From Lotus japonicus (Eukaryota > Streptophyta > Magnoliopsida > Fabales > Fabaceae): a DNA stretch of 64,000 nt. Both the position numbers and the translations under genes were made by a program. Shown here one piece after another: positions 34,901-46,641 of the stretch. The notes under the pieces are model-generated. The model made no database searches and was not told the DNA's origin. It saw nothing but the letters and a program-made list of their open reading frames with translations. How positions within the stretch are numbered: the stretch's first letter is position 1; every line of letters starts with the position of its first letter. The stretch spans positions 104,749,760-104,813,759 of the forward strand of contig NC_080041.1 in NCBI RefSeq assembly GCF_012489685.1, read 5' to 3'.

Positions 34901-35800
34901 GGGAGAAGTTTCTGAGTGCCAAAATTGATTCTCTTGAAAAAGAAGCCGAACCAAACATGTTGTAAGACTTGTGACTTCTAAGCAAAAGTGACTCTAAAAC
35001 CGTGGAACCAAACATACTATTGTGATTTCATTGTTGATGTCTTGATTTATCATATGATGAGCATACTTTAGATTAAGAATAGTATCTAACCATACCACTT
35101 GCTATGGATTTATTAGTCCAACTTCTAATAATTTTGCACTTACCCTTTCTACTTTGGTATCTTTGCTTTGCATTTATGAAATGTGGCATAGCATGGGGAC
35201 TTCTATCCCTAGTTTGCAGCAGTAGCAATGCAGATTTTGATTATTCCAATATTTATCATGAACCAATGACAACCTGAAAAAAGGTTGTGAAGCATCTGCC
35301 TGATTCAGCATACCTGATCACCATCCTTCTCATATTGCAAGTTCATGGTCATGGATGACTCTCCCATCGATTCATTTAAATATTACTATTTTTCTTCTTT
35401 TACTTTTTGTCCAATATTCACTTCCACGATGGCAAAAAGTGCAAGAGAACCTTTCTATAGCTCTCCAAAGTTGCAGTATGAAATACCAATTTGGAAGGGG
35501 GCAAAACATTACATTCACACTGTGGTGGAGGGTTATATTGTTTCCTCTCTTGTTTACATCATATTGAAAGTAGGTCTTATATTATAGATGTCTTGTATTT
35601 CATTTGAAATGGAAATTAGTAAAGGGGAACGTAAATTTAACGAAGTTAAGAAAAATCAACAATGATTAAATTGAAAGAGACAATTTAAAATATTTTAGGG
35701 GGGCAGATATATCATTTGAATAATATTATACTAAGATTTTTTTTCTCTTCAAGGGTGACTGCCCCATTTTCTCTGTACCTCGATCCGTCCCTGATCAAAC
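31950..35800. repeat. Four-copy diverged tandem array, unit about 0.8-1.3 kb
   Basis: The block beginning TCATGAAATGTGGCA recurs at about 31954, 33224, 34398 and 35175. It is followed each time by TGCAGATTTTGATTATTCC (or close), CCAATGACAACCTGAAAAAA, GATTCAGCATA-CTGATC and TATTCACTTCCACGA-GGCAAA. Copies 2-4 are preceded by a member of the GCATGTTTGG short repeat family. Copy 3 is cut short at about 34696, where it runs into MITE-interior sequence. Copies 1, 2 and 4 keep an ATG frame starting MAKSARE (32204, 33486, 35429). Confidence 0.85.
33741..35793. mobile_element. hAT-type MITE whose ends now bracket part of the tandem array
   Basis: The left end CAGGGATGGAACCAG starts at 33741 and the right end CGATCCGTCCCTG stops at 35793. 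A perfect 8-bp duplication ATCAAACT flanks them (33733-33740 and 35794-35801). MITE-interior sequence (ATAGTAAGGGG then AATCAACAATGA) recurs at 33763, 34696 and 35610. The element appears to have been pulled apart by duplication of its surroundings. A relative is at 54895-55274. Confidence 0.65.
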
Positions 35801-35809
35801 TGATATGTT

Positions 35810-36773
35810 CTTTATCTTACTTGTAGCCATGGTTTCACAGTATAAGCTTTCTTGATTTGTTTCTTTAATATCTTCTCCTTTGTCCAAATCCAAAAATCTG
35901 TCACTTAAAGTAATCAAGAATCAGATAGAAGCTGAAGTGTTAGAAGTATTTTCATGCACTCTGTATGTGATAAACCCATTGATATGTGTTCTAATATAGG
36001 TATAGATTTGGGTAAATTTCGTGTCATTTAGCATGAATAATAGGAGTAGGAGTTTAGCAAAATCTTCTAAGAAGTTGTCATATTTTGTGTTAGTTGCAAT
36101 TAGAGTTGTTTGCTATAGTTTCTAGTGAATTTGTATGTTTACTTGAGAATTACTCGCCCTTTGTTCCTTTGTGACCTTCATGTTTCAGGATCCTGAGCAT
36201 ATCAAATATCAACCAATATTCAAGCCAGTCAGGTTTAGTTCACTTGAATGGTTGTATAAATTTTCAGGTCAAGGGAGCTTCTGAAATGAGGCATTCCTTG
36301 TAAATGAAACATCTTCAAAAGTTTGAAATTGAAGAGAAGCATGCTTACTGTCATATGCCTTGTAACTAGATGCTTAGTCTTAAGGGTGAACTTGTGATGA
36401 TAATGAGTTTTAGTCCCACAAACTAACTTCTATTGGAAAGTCAACTAACTATTTAAAGGTAAGCACATAAATTTGATTCATGAAGTTTAAGAATCATAAT
36501 TTTTTATGAATGTATCTCTAGAAAATTTCAAAGATATATTGATTGTAATTTGATAACTTAATATAGGACTGTATTTACAAATAACATTCTCATTCAGAAG
36601 ACAATGAACAAAATATTACAGCTTATATCTAATTAGTGCAACTGCAAGTAATTAGAATACATAAAAAATACAGCTATCAGTAGAATAACTTAGTAATAGT
36701 ACACAAGTGCTTGTGATTTCTAATGACCATGTTTCTCAACCTTCTTCTTCTTCTCAGTCTTCTGGCAGCAAAT
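35810..36773. other. Intergenic region and 3' untranslated region of the CONSTANS-like gene
   Basis: No supported gene. The stretch from about 36560 to 36773 is presumably the 3' UTR of the gene at 36774-39383. Confidence 0.45.
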
Positions 36774-39383
36774 TCAGAAGGAAGGAACAATGCCATATCC
36801 AACTTCTGTGATTAGCGTTGTGGAGAACATCTGATCAACTTCAGCTTCTACATCAGTTCGCTTGGCGAATCGACCTTTTATCCGGGGTCTAGTCTCTGCA
36901 TAGGCCTTCCTTGAGGCATACCTTATTGTCTTCTCAAATTTTCTTGTCTTTTTTTTCTCCCTGTACCTTAGGACCCTGGCCTCCCTGTCCAATGGAGAAA
37001 AATGAGAAGACATCTGAAGGGCAGGTCCAGAAAATAGGTCAATTGTTCCTTTTGAGGGCCTTGAATAGGAAACTGAGACATCCCTCATTGTTGAATCTGG
37101 TACAACACCAACATCCATTGATGAAACTGAAACCTGACAAGAAACAAAACATGTTATGAGATCATAGATTCAAGATAACTTTTTTAAGCAGCACCACTAG
37201 CAACCGGTGCACTTGGGCAAACAACTTAATTAAGTACTTATCTTATCGCATAAGCGCTTATTCATAAGATAATTTGAAACTCTTATTGAAATAAGCTCAA
37301 AACAAGTAATAAGTAACTATAAGCACTTGTCCATAAGCTAATTTGAACAGCTTATGAAAATGAGTTCAAAATAGCTTATATGTAGGTCATAAGGTGTTTA
37401 CATAAGCTTTTCTAAACACTTGAATAAACGTTTGTGCTATAAGATAAGCTCAAATAAGCTCTTTACAACAGGGTCGAGTAATTAACATTTTTATCACCCG
37501 AATGCAACAAACATTTTATATTGGCACTAAAAATTGTAGCTAAGTACAAAACTGATGGAAATGGCTGAACATATGAGGGAATTTTTTGACAAAGAAAATT
37601 TCTATAAAGGGTGGAAAATTGATGAATATTTCCCTTGCAGACAAATGTTCCTATACATGTAACCACTGCTTGAGCTAGAAAAGATATGAGAATCTGAAGG
37701 GAAAAAGCCTCTAGCACTTTAGAGCTAGTCCAGTGACACAACTTGGTAGAGGAGAAAAGGTATATACTATTGAATAAATTTTAAGGAAAGGAAGGAAACA
37801 GCATATCCCATTTATAGAATTGGTGAAACCTCACCTAGACACCTACCATTTTGGCAGATAAAAAGCAAAAGCAGAAAGTTTTCTCATGTATATTGGGGGA
37901 AAAACAATCATAGAACCAGTCCAAGTAAGAAAGCTTGTTAATTTGTTGTTAAGATACCTTCCACTAAAGAAAAAAGTGAAAAGAGAAAAAGGGTAAAGTG
38001 AGCTTGAAAGTTGCAGAAAGAATCAGAGACACCTTATGTGGACCAGGCCAATAACCTGGTATGCAGAATTTGAACCAGAAATTTAAAGTTAGTATTGAAC
38101 ATGCCCGGAAAAGAAACTGCTTTTAAATCCAATTATGGCTAATTAAACAATATGATAATCATGGGGAGACCAAAGAAACTGCCACTTCAAAAGAAGATAT
38201 ACTACAAGTTTTATCAAAACTCCCATGAAAAAGTATCAATGACCAATTGTGTTTAGAATTTGAAACAGAACCAGAAAAAAAAAATTGAAACAGCTTTAAA
38301 ATCCAACTTTGAAAGAAAGCCCACATGAAGAATTTTGTAAGCAAAACCATAGAAACTACTAGCATGTTTCGTTATCCTTCTAGAATTGATTCTACCGCCA
38401 AAGTCAATTCTGGAAAGAAGCTATTGTCAGTAACTTCTTAGCCTCACAATTGATTCCCGAGAGAAAATAAGTTGATCCAAACATACTATAAGTCAAACAG
38501 CGCACAACAACCCCCCAAAATAAAAGGAATTCAAGAGGCTTACATTTTGACTAATAGAAGAACCATTGTAACTGAACCCAGCTTTGGAGGGCTCAAACTC
38601 CAACCCAAGCTGAAAATGATGTGCTTGTTGTTGTTGTTGTTGCTGAACTGGAACCACACTATCCCCAGCATAGCCCTTTTGAGGAACACCATAATGTTGT
38701 TGATGCTGCTGCTGATGCTGGTGGTGGTTGTAATGATCAGTAGTGGTAGTAGTAGTAGTGGTGGTGAACTGGTTTTCACCACAAGAATTACAATCCACAA
38801 GGTCCAAATACTCATCCACCTCCCCACTAAACAAGAAACCATTACCCTGCTGATTGTGTTCATTGTTATTATTGTTATTGTTGTTGTTGCTATTTTTCAC
38901 AGGATTCAGCAACAACCAAGAAGCAGCCTCATCTTCATCCTCCATATCAACAACCTCCTCCTCTTCATCTTCCATCTCACCACCACCACCGACAAAGCCA
39001 TCATCTTCACCACCTAAAAGGTTGGCCGGAGGGCCATAGAGGCAGCCTGAGATGGGAAGAATGGGGACGCGGTGGTGGCGGCTGGCAAGAGGATTAGCAG
39101 AGTGGATGTCAGCATCACATGAGGAGCAGAGAGAAGCTGCATCAGCCTTGCAGAGAAACGCGGCTGGGGCGCACTCGCAGGCCTCGCAGACCCACACACG
39201 CTCGTGCCGGGAGGCTACCCGGTTCGCCGCATGTACCTGTGCGTCGCACCCGGCGCACAAATACGCCGAGTCAGCGCGGCAGAAGACGGTGCATGTGGCG
39301 GAGCGGCACGTGTCACAGACACGCGGAAACTTGGCCTTGACAGTGGTGGTGGAGGTGGAGGTGAAGAGATCATGCTCCAACAT
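36774..39383 (-). CDS. COL: CONSTANS-like transcription factor (two B-boxes, CCT domain)
   Basis: Two exons, 39383-38544 and 37133-36774, join in phase 0 (ISQN then [12 protein letters not shown]) to give 399 aa. B-box 1 (about 23-61, C-D-T-C...C-A-G-C-D) and B-box 2 (about 66-104, C-E-A-C...C-S-S-C-D) keep the zinc-binding Cys/His pattern. The middle is low complexity: acidic EDEEEE, poly-Asn, poly-Thr, His/Gln runs. The CCT domain (about 330-373, [19 protein letters not shown] then [15 protein letters not shown]) is intact, and the protein ends GYGIVPSF. This is the group I layout (COL3/4/5-like): a nuclear regulator of light, clock or flowering responses. The intron (37134-38543) contains an AAGCTTAT-rich MITE and a GCATGTTTGG repeat. 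No damage seen; exact orthology is not decided. Confidence 0.96.
37215..37460. mobile_element. AAGCGCTTA-rich MITE in the CONSTANS-like intron
   Basis: Repeated TAAGCTAATTTGAA, GCTTAT and AAGCGCTTAT motifs in both orientations, ending in ATAAGCTCAAATAAGC. A second related segment lies at about 31090-31255. Ends and target duplication are not resolved. Confidence 0.5.
38359..38492. repeat. Copy of the GCATGTTTGG short repeat family in the CONSTANS-like intron
   Basis: TAGCATGTTTCG at the left, AGAATTGATTCT and AGTCAATTCTGG blocks inside, and GATCCAAACATACTATA at the right. It ends about 50 bp before the exon 1 donor. Confidence 0.65.
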
Positions 39384-39546
39384 TATTGGAGTAGTAGTTT
39401 GATTTTGTCAGTGTAACTGTAAAGACAGTGTTTTGGTTTTTCCCAGGAAAGAAAGAAGGAAAGAAAATAGTCAGTGAGTTGTGTTTGCAGTGATTGTGGT
39501 TTGCTGTTTTTAGTAGTGTTGGGAGGAGGGAGAGAATCTGTGTGCG

Positions 39547-39556
39547 ACACGTGGCA
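39547..39556. promoter_or_regulatory. G-box in the CONSTANS-like promoter or leader
   Basis: ACACGTGGCA, about 165 bp upstream of the ATG, contains the palindromic CACGTG core bound by plant bZIP and bHLH (PIF, HY5, ABF) factors. Confidence 0.5.
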
Positions 39557-39715
39557 GAAAGTTAGTGGTGTGGAAAAGTTGTGAGATTATCTATCTTGTG
39601 GGTGGCTGTGCTTTGGGGTGGGGCCAAGTTTTAGTCAGAGGGTGGTGCTGTAGGTTTTGCTGCTGCATCAGCTGCTCTTTTCTTCATTTGCCTTCTTCCT
39701 ACATTGTTGAGAAAT

Positions 39716-39729
39716 GTGTAATATATATA
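39716..39729 (-). promoter_or_regulatory. Probable TATA box of the CONSTANS-like gene
   Basis: Minus strand reads CAAGTATATATATTACAC, about 340 bp before the ATG, allowing a leader of roughly 300 nt. Confidence 0.4.
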
Positions 39730-39780
39730 CTTGTGGGGTGGATCTGATCCTCATTTCTAATTTGGTGGTTCCACATTTAA

Positions 39781-40872
39781 TTTAAGGAAAATTACTGGTA
39801 CACGTCCATAAGAATGAGAGAGTAATGAATTGAATGAAGGAAAGATGAAGTGATACTGATATGTATATGTGATATTGGTTGTGACAGTTAAAAGTTAGCA
39901 CAAAATTGTGTGTCGCAGGTGTGTCACTAAAATGTGAATGTCCACTTTTAATCATTTTATAGAAGTAGATCAAGAGAAAAATATGAGATATATTGAGAAG
40001 CCATTACTACGTACTGTGGTGTTTATGAATAGGGATAAATGTTAATTTAATGAGGCATGTGAAGCTTAACAAACAAGAAAGAGTACGTTGAAAATGTTGT
40101 TTGAGAGAGTAACATAAACATTTAACTTGAATAGTATGTTGGGGTTGTCTTGTTGTTTGTTAGGAAAACAATGCAAGCAGTCATGTGTCAGAGCATGCGT
40201 TTGGGAAGTGTTGGGTTGCATATGCAATGGTCAATCTCAGCTCATGTAGCTCCAGCTTGAACCAAGGTTTTTTTTTTACACATATTATTTATGGGAGACA
40301 ATTGGACACCTCTTCTAGTGGAGAGTTTTTTCCATTTACGAGTCTCAAAACCTGAGATTTTATTTAAGAAAAATAAAGCATACAACTTGAACCAACTATT
40401 TATTGGTCATGCATGGCCATGTTATTAATTTATTTTTTCTTAAAATTAATTCTGATAGGATAAAATTACTTAGAAAAGCTTCTTTCTATATTATAAAATA
40501 TACTTTGGAAAGATTTTCAAATATGTTGATTTGGTTAGTTTTATGGTATAGTCCCTACATATATACACACACATACTCTTAAATTACATGAAATAAAAGG
40601 TCTTTTTTATGAGAGGTGTTTGTCATTGTGTAAAATTAATATTGAATTATGTTTTATTTTAGAAAAAAGTTGAGTATCCATCACACTAATGAATCTTAAA
40701 ATGAAGAGAAGTTATTTTGTTAGAGTGCCAATTAACGTGAAGGATGACTTTCCAGCCAAATATGAAGATTTTGAGACCATGTGCTACTCTTTCCTTCCCC
40801 TTTATGCATGCCTTTAATTTATTATGTGATAGCAAACTGGCTTCGAGTTAGTTTTTGTTGTTTTGAATCAGC
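39781..40872. other. Intergenic, upstream region of the CONSTANS-like gene
   Basis: AT-rich, no gene and no clear transposon recognised. Confidence 0.5.
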
Positions 40873-41232
40873 GGGTAAATAGTCAAGTTCGTCCCTGAAA
40901 GTGTCCACCGCCTTCAATTTCGTCCCTAAACTTTTAAAATGACGCCCGTGGTCCCTGAATGTGCCAAATCTCTCTCATCAACAGTCCCTAAGTTAAAAAA
41001 AGTTCACGGCCGTTAACGGAAGGCTGAGTTGGATTTTTTTTTTTGTCATTTGAATGTTGTGAAAGTTTTTAAAATTTCGATTTAGTCCCCATGGTTAAAA
41101 AGAAATCCTTTTTCTCCCCATCTTCCTCTACCTCTACCTCTCCCCACCACCATCACCGTATCTCCATCTCCATCTTCTTCATCCAGATTCAATAACCCAA
41201 ACAAACCAACCACTCATCCAAAAATAATACAA

Positions 41233-44070
41233 TGTAAGACCTGGATTTTCAGAACAAGCTAATTTCCGACTCACGCGTAGAATCAGTGTAAGCGTGACAG
41301 GAGTTTGATATTTGAGAAAGATTAATGAAGAAGAAAGTTCAGGAATTGCTTGAGGAATGATGCGTAGTCATTTTAGGAATTAGAGCGAGTCGTCTGCACA
41401 CCCGCCTTATGGCAAGCGTGTCCAGAATAGGCTAATTTCGCTTTAGAGCAACGTTTTAAGTGAGATTTCGAATCCTTGGAAAATTTAAAGATTTTCTTTA
41501 TTTTTCCTTCGACCAGCGTTTCATTTCGGAACTCTGGACTGTACGCACGATAGTATTCACTTTTCGGATGTCCGCCGACGCTAATTTCTTTGCTTCGAAA
41601 CCCTATTTTCGAGCAATGGATGAAGACTTTTTCTATTCGGGACTTCTAACGAAGATTCCGTCCATGTTGCCAGACTTGTTTCGACGTTTCCAATCTTTCT
41701 TCAGTTGGAAGTTTTGTCGTTTGAGCACCACAGCAAAAAGTAGTTTTTCGGGGCAGATTAACCGACACCGCTTTTGAGTTTTTCGATATCGTTTTTCCCA
41801 AATCCTAGATATTTGCTTTGAGTTCTGGAATTCTGACGCCAGAATCTCTCTTAGAATTTCTCGGTGATCGTGCTGCAAAAATCGGAATCGCGAAATTTTC
41901 ATTTTCCCGCGATTTCACCCGCCTATAAATAGCGCGAAAAAGCAAAATCCTCTCATTTTCTTTCCATTTGTGGCTGATTTCGTGGGGAGCAAGGGGGGAG
42001 GAGATTTCCGCGAAAACTTGACCAATCTTCGTGCAGTTCGTCCCTACTTCTAGGTATCGAGGTAACTATCATGAATCCTGCCTCTGATTTCTGTTTCTGC
42101 TGAGTTTCTGAAGTCGTTTCTGTGCTCTAAGTTTTGAGCTTTTTCTAAAATTGTCCGATTTCTCTGATTTCTCGCTTGGGTTATGTTCCTTATGTTCCCC
42201 TGAGTCTAAAACCTCTGTCAGTAAACTCTGATTGCGATTCAGTTGTCCAGGATCTGAAAAATTGACTCAAAACTCTTTTTGTCTCACATTTCGAAACTTT
42301 ATTGTCGAAAAGACTTAATCTGACTTCGTGCCTTTAGGATTTGTTGTCACGGATATCATGAGGATCGTTGCTGTCAAATTTGTTTTCCGAACTGATAACT
42401 TTGAAGTTTTGAGCCTTTATTTTGGACCAAAATGCCCCTGGATAGTCGTATTTCGACCCGATTGTCCGAAAATTGTTCCGACAATTTCTTTGCCTTAGTT
42501 TTACCCTAAAACTACCTTGTGAATTGATTTAGATCGAAGAAAAAGTTCGAAAACCCTATTTTCCATAGTGGCCGAAACCTAATTGCTTGGGTACCGTGTC
42601 CAAAAATAATTTTTGGGTCTCTATGACTTGAGCCATTGCGTAGCTCTTTCAATTGTCGAAATTTTGGCGCCGGTTTCGTGTCATTCTGAGTTCTGTAGCT
42701 CGAGTTATGCTCGTTTTAGCGAACGAAGTCTCCGTTGTCAATTTGTGCCTAAATAGGAACTCTGAAGCTTTAGAGGCTTTCTTTACGATTTCGATTAGTA
42801 TTAGTAGATCGTGTTGCTCCTAGTGAAGCTTGTGTTGATGATTGTGTTTTCTTTGTTCTAGGTTCGCAATTTCCATGCCCAACTTCTACTCACGAAGGTA
42901 AGGGTAACTCGGTTTTAGAGCGTCTTTGAGTCTTGCATGCTTTTATCGCACTGCCTGTGTTTGAGATGAAGATGTTTATATTGATTGGCAGATGATTATG
43001 ATTATTATGCTGAATTTGGAAAATGTTTTCTGAGAGGCTTCGGCCGTTTACTGGTTTCTGTCGTTACTGCTTCCTAGTGGATGGAACATGTGGTTACTTT
43101 GGATTGGTCCTTGGGTGGGCTTTGTTATTGTCTGACTTGGCATATAGGGCTTGAGTCAAGTGGCGATGAGGAGGTGTGTCCTATCATTGTCCCATCTTGC
43201 GAGGTGCTAAGTGGCGATCAGGAGGTGTGTCCTATGATTGTCCCGTCTTGTGTGACGTTAAGTGGCGATTAGGAGGTGTGTCCTATGATTGTCCCGTCAT
43301 GTATGACGTTATAAGTGGCGATGAGGAGGTGTGTCCTATCATTGTCCCGTCTTGAGAGACGATATTGATCGATCCATTTTGTTAGCAGCATATAGTTGCA
43401 TTATAGGGAACTAACACCTGACCCTATGTTGTTGGATTTTCGTATTGGTTTATTGATATCTGATTTGATGTTACATTGTTGAGGTTATTATTATCTGAGT
43501 CCAATTTATGTTTAAGTTGTTGATATATGAGTTGAGTTATGTTGCTAGTTATTTACCATGCCAGGTAATTAAATTCGAACAGCATGATTTTTCTCTTTTA
43601 TACATGGTAATTGCATGGAGTTAACCCTTTCTATTTGCTACTTGTTGTTTGGGCGCTTAACGCTATTAGGCGATGGAGATCCTTCCGCCGAGGCATAGCT
43701 ACTCGAGTTGGAGATCGAGTTGTAAGTGGTGGAGTAGAGGTATGAGAAGCAGCTTTGCTTCTCTTCTTGTGGATTATGTTGGAGTCTCTTTTACTTTATG
43801 AGAACTCTGTTATTAAAGTCTTGCTTCCGCCACTGTTAAAGTGCGCATGTTTATTCTGAACCTTACTTATGGTATTGTAAACTATTATTACTGTATATCG
43901 GGAAACAAGTTATCTAAATAAAGTTATGGTATGTTTCCAACCTTTTAGCCGAAGTGTTTAGTTGTTTTACAGAAAAAAAAATTCCCTTGGTTTTTAGGGA
44001 TTGCAGATTGGTCCTTAGACTTTGTTAGGTTACTAATGTGACTCCTCAGTTGAGAAATTGGGGTGTTACA
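41233..44070 (+). mobile_element. Solo LTR, 2.8 kb, inserted in the MULE-like element
   Basis: It starts TGTAAGACCTGG and ends GGTGTTACA (TG...CA), flanked by a perfect 5-bp duplication TACAA (41228-41232 and 44071-44075). CTATAAATAG (41923-41932) is a promoter-like TATA box in the forward direction. No gag or pol sequence is present, so this is most simply a solo LTR left by recombination between the two LTRs of a large, probably Gypsy-type, element. Confidence 0.75.
43159..43370. repeat. Four tandem units of about 51 bp inside the solo LTR
   Basis: Each unit begins AAGTGGCGAT and contains GAGGTGTGTCCTAT and ATTGTCCCGTC (or CCATC), starting near 43159, 43210, 43260 and 43312. Confidence 0.9.
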
Positions 44071-45392
44071 TACAACACAGAGCTCAGCCATTTTTTCTCA
44101 CCCAGACAACCCAGATCTGAAACGAATTAACCCAGATCTGGCAGTTGTTTCCCACCTTCCTCAGCCACTCATCCAAGCCACTTCTCCATCCCTTTCCTTT
44201 CTTCTACTTCGGTACCCATTGATGACTGAGTGCCTGGAAACCAATTTATCCCTAAAGCAACCATTTTACCAATTAATAAAATTACAAACACGTTCCAGAT
44301 TCAATAACAACACCAAAACATTGAAAATTTCCAAGCTTTGAACGAAAAAACCAAATATAGCAAGAATCCACAAACCAAAACATTCAAAATAGATGAAATT
44401 TACAAGACCCATGGTTGAGGAACGCAGACATGGACATTGTAGAGGCCTTGTTGAATAAGAGCTTCAACAAGGTGCGTGAGGTCAGGGGATTCAACCACTG
44501 ATGTTCCTGTTCAATTTTTTTGCAAACGCTTTCACCAACCAAACAAACATTCAGAGTATTCAGAAATACAAAAACTGATTATTGGTTTTATTCATCAAAT
44601 CAAAAGGGGATCGGTGGAATTTGGCTTGTTAGAAAGAGGAACCCCATCGAACCCACCCATCACCAGAACCCCATGGAATTTGTCTTGTCTCTAGAGTTGG
44701 GGGTCAACAAACCTAGAATCCCATAACACAAAATTGTGAACAAACTCAAAAACTCATGAGCAAACCCAGAACACAATCATGAACAATCCCAGAAAAGTCA
44801 TGGACAAACCCACAAAGTCGCCCCCAACCCCCAAATCGCAGCAATCAGATCTAGCAATCCACTATGGTGGTCGTTGAAGACATGTCCGAAGTAGAAGAAG
44901 AAGGTTAGAAGGGAGGAGATGGTGATGAAAAAGAAGAAGATGAAGTGATGATTTTGGTTCGTTTGTGGAAGTGTACTGGGTCCAGTGGTGGTGTTAGGTG
45001 GAGAGAGTAGATGAAGGGAAGAGAGGAGAGTGAGAGATTAGTGGATGAGGATGAGAAGAAGAAGAAGAAGGAAGAAGAAGATGGAGATGAAGAGAGGTGA
45101 TGGTGATGGGGAGAGGTAGAGGAAGATGGGGAGAAAAATAATTTCTTTTCAATCACAGGGACTAAATCGAATTTTTTAAAACTTTCTGAACATTCAAATG
45201 CCACATAAGCCTAGTCTTGACAAAAAAATAATCCAACTTAGCCTTTCTTTAACGGCCGTGAACTTTTTTCAACCTAAGGACGATTGATGAGGGAGATTTG
45301 ACACATTCAGGGACCACGAGCGTCATTTTGAAAGTTTAGGGACGAAGTTGAAGGCGGTGGACACTTTCAGGGACGAACTTGACTATTTACCC

Positions 45393-45954
45393 AAGAGAGA
45401 ACTATGACATTGTAAAATATATGTGGTCGACAGTGATCCAGAGTGTAAAAGACAAAATCCAGCATATATGTGAGTAAGCATATAATAACCCATTTTATAT
45501 TTCATGATTATAGGTAGAGGATCTTGCAGCTATGGTTTAATTTATAAAATTTGCTAGTGTGTGTTTACTTTGTTTGATCTAAGAAAGGATAAATGAACTT
45601 TTACACAAGTGATTACTTTTTAATGTACACAAATGATTACTTTTGTTGACTTCCATTTTTTAATAATAAGTGAACTATTATATGTAGGTACCTAACTTGA
45701 GCAGTTTCACTTATTATTTGTCAGTTTGTTCAGTTGGGAGCATTGCTATAGTGCGTTTTAACAACTCAGTGCAATGTGTAATGTGAATGAACTTTCATCT
45801 TCATTAATAAGAAGAGTTGGATTCATTTCTTACCTCGATGAGATTGCTAATATTATTTAGATATGTGAACGAATATTGTAAAGTGATGCTATATGATTTT
45901 TAAGTCATGTGTACTGTTATTGATTGTAAAATCTGTTTTCACTTGGACCAGAGT
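45393..45954. other. AT-rich intergenic stretch
   Basis: No gene or clear repeat recognised. Confidence 0.5.
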
Positions 45955-46640
45955 AGAGTTGTCAATACGGGCCAGCCCGGTCCATATGGGTCAGCCCGTA
46001 TGGGTTGGGTTGAAAACGGGTTGGGTTGTGTCAACCCGGGGTCTTAACGAGCTAAGAAAATATGAACTCAACACGGCTTGCTACGAGCTCGCGGGCTGGC
46101 TCGCTGGTTGAGTGAAATAAATATAAAAAATTGAGAAATTGGATTAGAAAATGTTTAAAATGTTATAAAAAAAATAATTTCAAAAAAATACTTATAGAAA
46201 TTGGTATCAACTCATAAAAAAGAGGTTTATCAACACAATTATTTTTATCTCACATTTGAAATATAGAAAAAGAATTTAGTTCACAGGATTTAAGAACACA
46301 ATTATTTTACTGTCACATTTAAAATGAGATAAATAATATAATAACAATAAATAAAACATAAAAAATTGACTCAAATTAAAAGAAACGAAAATTTTCATTT
46401 TTCTATCTAAAATTAATCCATAAAACTAACATGGAATTAAAGAGAAATAAAATAAATTTTTTAATAAAAAATAACTCTAACCCGACGGGTTGGCTCGCTT
46501 GACCCACGGGTTGGCTCGTCTAACCCGCGGGTTAAACGAGCCGGGTTGCACTAATCCAAGTTCTTTTCAAGCTGGAATTTAACCAACCCAATCCGGCTCA
46601 TTTAGTCAACCCGTCGAGCTGGCCCGCGGGTTGGAACCGA
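45955..46640. mobile_element. hAT-like element remnant with CGGGTTGGC repeats
   Basis: Begins TAGAGTTGTCAATACGGGCC. Subterminal CCCGTATGGGTTGGG and, at the other side, inverted AACCCGTCGAGCTGGCCCGC are present around an AT-rich interior. The right terminus expected (TGACAACCCTA-like) is missing, so the element is truncated. Confidence 0.5.
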
Positions 46641-46641
46641 G

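Larger units (their letters stand above)
40873..45392. mobile_element. MULE-like element with about 300-bp inverted arms, split by a solo LTR
   Basis: The left arm (about 40873-41180) and right arm (about 45070-45392) are inverted copies beginning GGGTAAATAGTCAAGTTCGT. Shared landmarks include CACCGCCTTCAA, TCAGGGACCAC, ACGGCCGTTAACG-like and the CTCCATCTTC-rich inner end. Removing the insertion at 41233-44070 leaves about 1.7 kb, a normal non-autonomous MULE size. No 9-bp duplication is visible (TGAATCAGC versus AAGAGAGAA), so assignment rests on arm structure. Confidence 0.7.

Noticed and set aside
38472..39402. Several overlapping frames on the plus strand, for example 181 and 116 aa
   Set aside because: Shadows of the triplet-repeat CONSTANS-like exon on the other strand.
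41460..41902. 105-aa and 89-aa frames inside the solo LTR
   Set aside because: Opposite-strand frames in LTR leader sequence with no gag or other motif.
43081..43272. Repeated EVCPMIVPSC peptide in a 63-aa frame
   Set aside because: Arises from the 51-bp tandem units of the LTR, not a gene.
45955..46640. GC-rich CGGGTTGG clusters as a CpG-type promoter
   Set aside because: They are inverted subterminal repeats of a hAT-like element.
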